Shown piece after piece: positions 57,447 through 64,000 of a DNA stretch of 64,000 nt. The stretch covers positions 1 to 64,000 of the forward strand of contig NZ_CP040093.1 of assembly GCF_006016075.1 (NCBI RefSeq), given 5' to 3'. Numbering within the stretch: the first letter of the stretch is position 1; each line of letters begins with the position of its first letter. The position numbers were made by a program, and so were the translations under genes. Origin of the DNA: Caloramator sp. E03 (GTDB lineage Bacteria; Bacillota; Clostridia; Clostridiales; Caloramatoraceae). The notes under the pieces were generated by a model. It had not been told where the DNA came from. It did not search any database and saw only the letters and a list, made by a program, of their open reading frames with translations.

Positions 57447-59519
57447 ATGGCTCAGTCCCTTGTTATTGTTGAATCACCTTCTAAAGCAAAAACTATAGGA
57501 AAATTCTTAGATAAAAACTTTAAAGTTAAAGCATCAATGGGACATGTAAGGGATCTGCCTAAGAGCCAAATAGGTGTTGATATTGAGAATAATTATACGC
57601 CTAAATATATAACTATTAGAGGTAAAGGCAAACTTATAGATGAACTCAAAAAAGAAGCAAAAAAATCTGATAAAATATTTTTGGCGACAGACCCTGATAG
57701 GGAAGGAGAGGCAATATCTTGGCATCTTGCAACAATTCTTGGACTTGATGATAATGAAAAATGCAGGATTGAATTTCACGAGATAACTAAAAAAGCTGTA
57801 TTTGAAGCAATAAATAAGCCAAGAGCTATAAATAAAAATCTTGTCGATGCCCAGCAAACAAGGAGAATATTAGATAGACTTGTTGGATATAAGATAAGCC
57901 CAATTTTATGGAGAAAAGTAAAATGGGGACTTAGCGCTGGAAGAGTTCAGTCGGTTGCCGTAAGACTTATATGTGATAGAGAAAAAGAAATAAAAGATTT
58001 TATACCAAAAGAATATTGGTCCCTTACTGCAAAGTTTAAAGAAGCAAATAAGACATTTGAAGCTAAATTTTATGGTATAAACAACAAAAAAATTTCAATT
58101 GATTCAGAAGAACAAGTTAATAGCATAATTAATGAAATTAAAAATAGTGAATTTAGAGTAGAAGATATTAAAAATCAAGAAAGAAAGAAAAATCCACTTC
58201 CGCCTTTTATTACAAGTACGCTTCAACAGGAAGCTTATAAGAAACTTAATTTTACAACTAAAAAAACTATGTCAATTGCACAGCAACTTTATGAAGGCAT
58301 AGATTTAAAAAATGAAGGTACTGTAGGGCTTATTACATATATGAGAACTGATTCAGTTAGAATTTCTAGCGAAGCTCAAGAAAGTGCTTTAAAATATATT
58401 AAGATAAAATATGGAGATAATTATATACCTGCAATAAAAAGAAATTATAAAACAAAAGAAAATGCACAGGATGCTCATGAAGCAATAAGACCAACTATGG
58501 TAGAAAGAGAACCTGATAGCATAAAAGATTCTTTAACTAATGATCAATATAAGCTGTATAATCTTATATGGTCAAGATTTATTGCAAGCCAAATGTCAGA
58601 AGCTGTTTTTGATACAATTACTGTTGACATAAAAGCAAAAGACTATTTATTTAAAGCAAATGGAAGTACAATGAAATTTCCTGGTTTTTTAACAGTATAT
58701 AAAACAGAAGAGGATGAGGAAGAAGAAAATAAAATACCAAAGCTTGAAAATGGTCAAGTTTTATGTTTAAAATCCCTAGATCCAGCTCAACATTTTACTC
58801 AACCTCCAGCAAGATATACAGAAGCTACTCTTGTTAAAGCATTAGAAGAAAATGGAATTGGAAGACCAAGTACTTATGCTCCTATTATAAGTACGATATT
58901 GGAAAGAGGATATGTAGTAAAAGAAAAAAAATCATTATATCCTACAGAACTTGGTATTGTTGTAACGGACTTATTAAAAGAATACTTTAAAGATATAGTT
59001 GATGTTGAATTTACTGCTCAAATGGAAAATAAATTAGATGAGATTGAGGATGGAAAAGCATATTGGATAAAAATTGTTGACGATTTTTATAGACCTTTAA
59101 AGAGTCAAATTGAATCTGCAGAAGAGAAGATAAGTAAGATAGATATCGAGGAACAAGTAGAAGTTACAGATGTTAAATGCGATAAATGTGGAAGAAATAT
59201 GGTTATAAAGCGTGGTAAATTTGGTAAATTCCTTGCATGTCCTGGGTATCCTGAATGCAAAAATACTAAACCTCTTGTTGAAGAAATAGATGTTCCATGT
59301 CCTAAATGTGGATCGAAGGTTGTTATAAGAAAAAGTAAAAAAGGCAAAATATTTTATGGATGTAGCAGATATCCTGAATGTAACTTTGTAAGTTGGTATA
59401 AGCCTACTAACGAAAAATGTCCTAATTGTGGTGAAATACTCTATGAAAAAAATTTAAAAGGTCAAAAACAGTTTATATGCTTAAATGAAGAATGCAAATA
59501 TAAAAAAACTGAAAGGTGA
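57447..59519 (+). CDS. topA: DNA topoisomerase I
   Basis: Relaxes negative supercoils. The TOPRIM part has [20 protein letters not shown] and [15 protein letters not shown]. The active tyrosine is in [10 protein letters not shown] near residue 297. Three C-terminal zinc ribbons start [16 protein letters not shown] and CPNCGEIL. 690 residues. RBS GGAGGTG. Overlaps the start region of trmFO by 4 bases. Confidence 0.97.
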   Translation: MAQSLVIVESPSKAKTIGKFLDKNFKVKASMGHVRDLPKSQIGVDIENNYTPKYITIRGKGKLIDELKKEAKKSDKIFLATDPDREGEAISWHLATILGLDDNEKCRIEFHEITKKAVFEAINKPRAINKNLVDAQQTRRILDRLVGYKISPILWRKVKWGLSAGRVQSVAVRLICDREKEIKDFIPKEYWSLTAKFKEANKTFEAKFYGINNKKISIDSEEQVNSIINEIKNSEFRVEDIKNQERKKNPLPPFITSTLQQEAYKKLNFTTKKTMSIAQQLYEGIDLKNEGTVGLITYMRTDSVRISSEAQESALKYIKIKYGDNYIPAIKRNYKTKENAQDAHEAIRPTMVEREPDSIKDSLTNDQYKLYNLIWSRFIASQMSEAVFDTITVDIKAKDYLFKANGSTMKFPGFLTVYKTEEDEEEENKIPKLENGQVLCLKSLDPAQHFTQPPARYTEATLVKALEENGIGRPSTYAPIISTILERGYVVKEKKSLYPTELGIVVTDLLKEYFKDIVDVEFTAQMENKLDEIEDGKAYWIKIVDDFYRPLKSQIESAEEKISKIDIEEQVEVTDVKCDKCGRNMVIKRGKFGKFLACPGYPECKNTKPLVEEIDVPCPKCGSKVVIRKSKKGKIFYGCSRYPECNFVSWYKPTNEKCPNCGEILYEKNLKGQKQFICLNEECKYKKTER

Positions 59520-59524
59520 TATAT

Positions 59525-60844
59525 ATGGAAGTTAATGTTATCGGTGCTGGCCTTGCTGGAAGTGAGGCAGCTTTTCAACTTGCAAATAGAGGAATAAAAG
59601 TGAATTTATATGAAATGCGTCCTAAAAAATTTACACCTGCTCATCATACGGATAAGTTTGGGGAACTTGTATGTAGTAATTCCTTAAGATCTAATCTTCT
59701 TGAGAATGCCGTAGGACTTTTAAAGGAAGAACTTAGAATTTTAAAATCCCTTATAATGGAATGTGCAGATAAAAATTCTGTTCCTGCAGGAGGGGCCCTT
59801 GCAGTAGATAGAGAATCCTTTTCTGAATGTATAACAAAAAAAATATTAAATCATCCTAATATTAAAGTTATAAGACAAGAAGTAACAAAAATTGATACTA
59901 ACACTTATACAATAATTGCCACTGGTCCTTTAACCTCAGATGCTTTATCTGAAGAGATAAAAAAAATAACAAATAGTGAATATTTTTATTTCTATGATGC
60001 TGCAGCTCCGATTGTAACTTATGAGTCTATAAATTTACATAAAGTATTTAAAGCATCAAGATATGGAAAAGGTGAAGAAGAAGCTTATATAAACTGCCCT
60101 ATGAATAAGGAAGAATATGACAAATTTTATTTTGAGCTTATAAATGCACAAAGAGCAGAAATCAAAAGCTTTGAAAAACAAATTGTATTTGAAGGCTGTA
60201 TGCCCGTCGAGAAAATGGCTGAAAGAGGAATTAATACACTTTTATATGGACCTTTAAAACCTGTAGGGTTAATTGATCCTAGAACAGGGAAGCAACCCTA
60301 TGCAGTAGTTCAATTAAGACGCGACAATGCAGATGGAACTTTATATAATATAGTAGGTTTTCAAACTAATCTTAAATGGGGAGAACAAAAAAGAGTATTT
60401 GGATTGATACCAGGACTTGAAAATGCGGAATTTGTAAGATATGGTGTAATGCACAGAAATACGTACATTAATTCTACAAAGTTGTTACTTCCAACGCTAC
60501 AGATGAAAAAATATCCTAAGATAATGTTTGCAGGACAAATTACTGGTGTTGAAGGGTATATAGAATCAACTTCAATGGGAATGCTTGCAGGCATAAACAT
60601 GGCAAGGATTGTTAATAACCAAGAACCTTTTGTTTTCCCATTAGATACAGCAATTGGTTCCCTTGCAAGATATATTTCAAATGGTACAGTAAGAAACTTT
60701 CAACCTATGAATATAAATTTTGGTATAATACCTCCAATAAAGGAACATATTAAAGATAAACGATTGAAAAATTTAAAAATTTCAGAAAATGCAATATCAT
60801 CTTTAAGGAAATATGTAGAAAATAATCGAATAACTATTGATTAA
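59525..60844 (+). CDS. trmFO: Folate-dependent tRNA-U54 methyltransferase TrmFO
   Basis: Makes m5U54 using methylene-THF and FADH2. [20 protein letters not shown] is the FAD motif; [20 protein letters not shown] and GALAVDRE follow; the cysteine in [13 protein letters not shown] is conserved. ATG 59525 follows AAAGGTG. About 439 residues. Confidence 0.96.
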   Translation: MEVNVIGAGLAGSEAAFQLANRGIKVNLYEMRPKKFTPAHHTDKFGELVCSNSLRSNLLENAVGLLKEELRILKSLIMECADKNSVPAGGALAVDRESFSECITKKILNHPNIKVIRQEVTKIDTNTYTIIATGPLTSDALSEEIKKITNSEYFYFYDAAAPIVTYESINLHKVFKASRYGKGEEEAYINCPMNKEEYDKFYFELINAQRAEIKSFEKQIVFEGCMPVEKMAERGINTLLYGPLKPVGLIDPRTGKQPYAVVQLRRDNADGTLYNIVGFQTNLKWGEQKRVFGLIPGLENAEFVRYGVMHRNTYINSTKLLLPTLQMKKYPKIMFAGQITGVEGYIESTSMGMLAGINMARIVNNQEPFVFPLDTAIGSLARYISNGTVRNFQPMNINFGIIPPIKEHIKDKRLKNLKISENAISSLRKYVENNRITID

Positions 60845-60887
60845 TAATTTCTTTTATGATATATTCTAATTATTGTTTTTATTTAAA

Positions 60888-60904
60888 CTTCAAAACATTT
60901 CAAA
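60888..60904 (+). promoter_or_regulatory. Possible CtsR-type operator upstream of hslVU
   Basis: CTTCAAAACATTTCAAA contains two TCAAA units with a 5-base spacing, the layout of the CtsR heptad repeat (RGTCAAA-NAN-RGTCAAA). The RG positions do not match. No clear promoter was found beside it. Confidence 0.3.
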
Positions 60905-60948
60905 CTATTCTAACTATATCAGGCTAAGGCTAAGGGGAAGGTGGAAAA

Positions 60949-61479
60949 ATGTTTAAAGCAACCACCATTGTAGCTGTTAAAAAAGGTAATGATGTCGCAA
61001 TAGCTGGGGATGGTCAGGTAACTTTGGGTGAACATACTATAATAAAGGGCACTGCAAAAAAAATAAGAAAAATATATAACAATAAGGTATTAATTGGTTT
61101 TGCAGGATCTGTTGGGGATGCATTTACTTTATCAGAAATGTTTGAGGAAAAGCTACAGCAGCATGGAGGCAACATTAAAAAAGCAGCAGTTGATCTTGTA
61201 AATGCGTGGAGAAGCGATAAAATATTAAGAAAGCTTGAAGCATTAATGATAGCTGCAAATGAAGAGTGTATTCTTATCATTTCTGGTAGTGGGGAAATAA
61301 TTGAGCCTGAAGATGGAATTGCAGCAATTGGTTCAGGAGGAATGTATGCTCTTGCTGCCGCAAGGGCGTTGTATAGGCATTCTAATCTTTCTGCTATTGA
61401 AATAGCTGAAAAATCTTTAAATATAGCCTCAGAGATTTGTGTATATACTAACAATAATATAATAGTTGAGAAGTTATGA
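60949..61479 (+). CDS. hslV: ATP-dependent protease subunit HslV
   Basis: N-terminal nucleophile peptidase of the HslUV protease. The sequence starts [20 protein letters not shown]; removal of the first few residues would expose the catalytic Thr. [20 protein letters not shown] and [12 protein letters not shown] are conserved. 176 residues. RBS AAGGTGG. In many Firmicutes a xerC gene lies between trmFO and hslV; it is absent here. Confidence 0.97.
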   Translation: MFKATTIVAVKKGNDVAIAGDGQVTLGEHTIIKGTAKKIRKIYNNKVLIGFAGSVGDAFTLSEMFEEKLQQHGGNIKKAAVDLVNAWRSDKILRKLEALMIAANEECILIISGSGEIIEPEDGIAAIGSGGMYALAAARALYRHSNLSAIEIAEKSLNIASEICVYTNNNIIVEKL

Positions 61480-61505
61480 TAACCTGTGGGTAAGGGGGGA
61501 TTAAT

Positions 61506-62909
61506 TTGGAAAATCTAACACCCAAAAAAATTGTTGAAGAACTTGATAAATATATTATAGGTCAAAATGAAGCAAAAAAAATGGTAGCAATAGCCTTAAG
61601 AAATAGATATAGGAGAAATCTATTAAAAGATGATATAAAAGAAGATATAATGCCTAAAAATATTTTAATGATAGGTCCCACAGGCGTTGGAAAAACTGAA
61701 ATTGCAAGAAGGCTTGCTAAACTTATAAATGCACCTTTTGTTAAAGTAGAAGCAACAAAATTTACAGAAGTAGGCTATGTAGGCCGAGATGTTGATTCTA
61801 TTATTAGAGACTTAATGGAAGATTCAGTTAGAATTGTTAAAGAGGAGAAATATAAAATTACAGAAGGTAAAGCAAAGGAACTTGCTATTGAAAGGATAGC
61901 TGAGCAGCTTGCACCTAATCCAAAGAAAAAAAATGATATAATAAATCCCTTTGGGTATCTATTTGCCCCTCAAAGAGAAAATCAAAAATATCAAGAAGAT
62001 GATTTAGAAAAAGATTATAATGACGATAACTTTTTAAAGAGAGAACAAATTAAAAAACAAATTGAAAATGGTCTTCTTGATGATATGCTTATTGAAATAG
62101 AAATCGAGGATAATTCTGCAGCTCCCTTTGATATAATAGCAGGTGGAAATTTAGATGATTTGAATATAAACCTTCAAGATATGCTTGGTAATATTTTCCC
62201 TAAGAAGAAAAAAAGAAAGAAAGTCACAGTTAAAGAAGCCTTAAGGATATTTCAACAAGAAGAAGCAGAAAAGATGATTGATATGGATGATGTATATAAA
62301 GAGGCCAAAAAACGTGCTGAAGAACAAGGAATAGTATTCATAGATGAAATTGATAAAATAGCAGGTAAAGGTACTACCCATGGACCTGATATTTCAAGGG
62401 AAGGAGTACAACGTGATATTCTTCCTATAGTTGAAGGGAGCACTGTAAATACTAAATATGGTCCTATAAAAACCGATTATATACTTTTTATTGCTGCAGG
62501 AGCATTTCATGTATCCAAAGTTACTGATTTAATACCCGAACTATTAGGAAGATTCCCCGTACATGTAGAACTTCAAAATCTTACAAAGGAAGATTTTGAA
62601 CAGATACTATTAAAACCCAAAAATGCATTAACTAAACAATATATTGAATTATTAAAAACAGAAGGTATCGAATTAATATTTGATGACGGTGCTATAAGTT
62701 ACATTGCTGAAGTATCATATAAGATGAATCAGCAATATGAAAACATAGGAGCAAGAAGGCTTCATACAGTTATTGAAGAAGTATTAAAGGACATATCCTT
62801 TGAAGCACCTGATATACAAGAAAAGAGAATTGTTATTGATGAACTCTATGTTAAAGAAAAAATGAAAAAATACATTAAAGAAACAGATATAAATAAATAT
62901 ATAATATAG
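61506..62909 (+). CDS. hslU: HslU AAA+ unfoldase
   Basis: Unfolds substrates for HslV. GPTGVGKTEIARRLAK is Walker A and VFIDEIDKIAG Walker B; the I domain (about 110-240) is inserted between them, and the C-terminus ends in the HslV-docking region. 467 residues. TTG start after AAGGGGGA. Confidence 0.97.
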   Translation: MENLTPKKIVEELDKYIIGQNEAKKMVAIALRNRYRRNLLKDDIKEDIMPKNILMIGPTGVGKTEIARRLAKLINAPFVKVEATKFTEVGYVGRDVDSIIRDLMEDSVRIVKEEKYKITEGKAKELAIERIAEQLAPNPKKKNDIINPFGYLFAPQRENQKYQEDDLEKDYNDDNFLKREQIKKQIENGLLDDMLIEIEIEDNSAAPFDIIAGGNLDDLNINLQDMLGNIFPKKKKRKKVTVKEALRIFQQEEAEKMIDMDDVYKEAKKRAEEQGIVFIDEIDKIAGKGTTHGPDISREGVQRDILPIVEGSTVNTKYGPIKTDYILFIAAGAFHVSKVTDLIPELLGRFPVHVELQNLTKEDFEQILLKPKNALTKQYIELLKTEGIELIFDDGAISYIAEVSYKMNQQYENIGARRLHTVIEEVLKDISFEAPDIQEKRIVIDELYVKEKMKKYIKETDINKYII

Positions 62910-62928
62910 AAAGGTGAGTGAATAATAA

Positions 62929-63708
62929 ATGCAGACGCTATTAGATAAAACACGAATGCTAAATAAAATACTCCAAAAATCAGCTACTGAACCTGTAATT
63001 TTTTCTGATATATGTGAATTATTAAGTAAAATAATGGATTGCAATGTATATGTAGTAAGTAGAAAAGGTAAAATATTAGGCTACAGTCTTTTTGCTGGTT
63101 TTGAATGTGAAATAGTAAGTAAAAAGGTACTTGCTGAACAAAAGTTTCCAGAAGAATATAATAATAAAATTTTAAAGATTACAGAAACAAAGCCAAATAT
63201 TAAAGAAGAAGGTCTTTGCGTGTTTGATCACGATACAGAGTGCCTACATCATAATAAAATAACTACGATTGTACCTATAATGGGCAACAGAGAAAGATTA
63301 GGAACTTTAATAATAGCAAGGTATGATAAAGAATTTGACAATGATGATCTTGTACTTGCTGAATATAGTGCTACAATAATTGGAATGGAAATTATAAGAT
63401 CAAAACAGGATGAATATGAAGAAGAGGCAAGGAAAAAGGCTGTTGTTCAACTTGCAATAGGAACACTTTCTTATTCAGAACTTGAAGCAGTTGAACATAT
63501 ATTTAATGAGCTTGAAGGAAATGAAGGTTTACTTGTTGCAAGTAAAATAGCTGATAAAGTTGGTATTACAAGATCTGTTATAGTAAATGCTTTAAGAAAA
63601 TTTGAAAGTGCAGGCGTAATAGAATCCAGATCCTTAGGTATGAAGGGAACGCATATTAAGATATTAAATGACAAGTTACTTGATGAACTTAAAAAGCTTA
63701 GAAGCTAA
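62929..63708 (+). CDS. codY: GTP-sensing global repressor CodY
   Basis: Represses amino acid and other stationary-phase genes when GTP and branched-chain amino acids are high. The GAF domain starts [16 protein letters not shown], and the C-terminal winged helix has [19 protein letters not shown]. 259 residues. Order hslV-hslU-codY is the conserved Firmicutes order. No CodY box (AATTTTCWGAAAATT) was recognised in front of it. Confidence 0.97.
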   Translation: MQTLLDKTRMLNKILQKSATEPVIFSDICELLSKIMDCNVYVVSRKGKILGYSLFAGFECEIVSKKVLAEQKFPEEYNNKILKITETKPNIKEEGLCVFDHDTECLHHNKITTIVPIMGNRERLGTLIIARYDKEFDNDDLVLAEYSATIIGMEIIRSKQDEYEEEARKKAVVQLAIGTLSYSELEAVEHIFNELEGNEGLLVASKIADKVGITRSVIVNALRKFESAGVIESRSLGMKGTHIKILNDKLLDELKKLRS

Positions 63709-63728
63709 AATACTTCTAAGCTTTTTGC
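63691..63728 (+). terminator. Terminator of hslVU-codY
   Basis: AAAAAGCTTAGAAG (63691-63704) pairs perfectly with CTTCTAAGCTTTTT (63713-63726). The codY stop codon is in the loop. Confidence 0.85.
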
Positions 63729-63809
63729 ATGAATAGAAAATATAAAATTGGTAAAACTATTTATTGTGAATTTTTATTTTTAAAAATACAAAAAAATTTT
63801 TTTATGTTA

Positions 63810-63838
63810 TTGCTATGTCTGATTTTATATGCTATACT
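63810..63838 (+). promoter_or_regulatory. Promoter of rpsB
   Basis: TTGCTA (63810-63815) and TATACT (63833-63838), spacer 17, with a TGC extension before the -10 box. Confidence 0.6.
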
Positions 63839-63844
63839 ACTTAA

Positions 63845-63935
63845 GGTAATATTACACACGTCATACAATTCTTAAAAGGGTGCCTTATAGGACTTTTAAG
63901 AAAATGAATATGGCGGCGGAAAAACCAGGAGGTGT
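63845..63935 (+). promoter_or_regulatory. Structured 5' leader of rpsB
   Basis: About 95 bases between promoter and start. TTCTTAAAAG (63869-63878) pairs perfectly with CTTTTAAGAA (63893-63902) around the loop GGTGCCTTATAGGA. An unpaired GGCGGCGG (63912-63919) follows before AGGAGGTG. This may be an autoregulatory leader bound by S2; the type is inferred. Confidence 0.45.
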
Positions 63936-63939
63936 TTTT

Positions 63940-64000
63940 ATGTCAGTAATATCAATGAAACAGCTTTTAGAAGCAGGAGTACATTTTGGACATCAAACAA
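63940..64000 (+). CDS. rpsB: Ribosomal protein uS2, 5' end only
   Basis: The first 20 residues, MSVISMKQLLEAGVHFGHQT, are the highly conserved S2 start. AGGAGGTG lies before the ATG. The gene runs off the right edge; tsf would be expected next. Confidence 0.95.
   Translation, partial: MSVISMKQLLEAGVHFGHQT

Noticed and set aside
62910-62928. CodY operator in front of codY
   Set aside because: No AATTTTCWGAAAATT-like sequence in this short gap.
1-64000. CRISPR array, tRNA, rRNA, prophage or toxin-antitoxin system
   Set aside because: No regularly spaced repeats, no cloverleaf or CCA ends, and no phage or toxin genes were found; apart from the left edge the region is conserved core genome.

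Overview
This is a low-GC, AT-rich chromosomal segment of a spore-forming, fermentative member of the Clostridia, most likely a Clostridiaceae relative of the Caloramator type (taxon is inference). The support is the conserved gene order, sporulation genes (ylbJ, spoVS, a Spo0E-like gene), a Pta-AckA acetate pathway, the DapL route to diaminopimelate, FapR/FabK-type fatty acid synthesis, PrpC/PrkC signalling and CodY. Nearly all genes are on the + strand in compact operons with AGGAGG-type ribosome binding sites and many 4- to 8-nt overlaps. No rRNA, tRNA, CRISPR array or prophage was seen. No stretch longer than 300 bases lacks a gene.

Layout. 1-1450 is the only clearly mobile part: three consecutive hairpins at the left edge that look like the 3' end of a TnpB/IscB-type guide RNA or IS200/IS605 right end, then an ISL3-family transposase with a disrupted N-terminus. 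1455-3867 is an rqcH gene broken by a ~600-bp internal tandem duplication. 3935-6937 holds lysine/peptidoglycan precursor genes (dapF, a lipoprotein, dapL). 7079-21841 is one long housekeeping run: yicC, remA, gmk, rpoZ, coaBC, priA, def, fmt, a YugP-like protease, rsmB, rlmN, prpC, prkC, rsgA, rpe, thiN. 21913-22268 carries two tandem small membrane proteins where Bacillus has spoVM. Then come rpmB (minus), asp23-like, fakA-like, recG, rsmD, coaD, ylbJ (minus), a patatin-like gene, tmcAL (minus) and pta-ackA. 33768-41395 is yceD-rpmF followed by the fatty acid operon fapR-plsX-fabH-fabK-fabD-fabG-acpP-fabF. 41474-52229 covers rnc, a radical SAM gene, spoVS, smc, ftsY, ylxM, ffh, rpsP, khpA, rimM, trmD and rplS. 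52333-64000 covers rbgA, rnhB, yraN, a Spo0E-like gene, comM, dprA, topA, trmFO, hslV, hslU, codY and the start of rpsB.

The genes serve translation and ribosome assembly, protein targeting (SRP/FtsY), chromosome maintenance (SMC, PriA, RecG, TopA, RNase H), envelope synthesis (Dap, Fab, Pls) and nutrient/stress control (CodY, HslUV, PrkC).

A recurrent feature is single-base frame breaks at homopolymers in genes that are usually essential or conserved (fabD, trmD, rnhB twice, comM, plus rqcH and the transposase). The simplest reading is base-calling or assembly error, although the fabD and first rnhB sites have exact X_XXY_YYZ slippery heptamers. I found no convincing new multi-gene system. 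The best leads are regulatory: a hairpin that buries the dapL ribosome binding site, a promoter-terminator pair ahead of smc, a palindrome between the divergent rpmB and asp23 promoters, and terminators built over stop codons.
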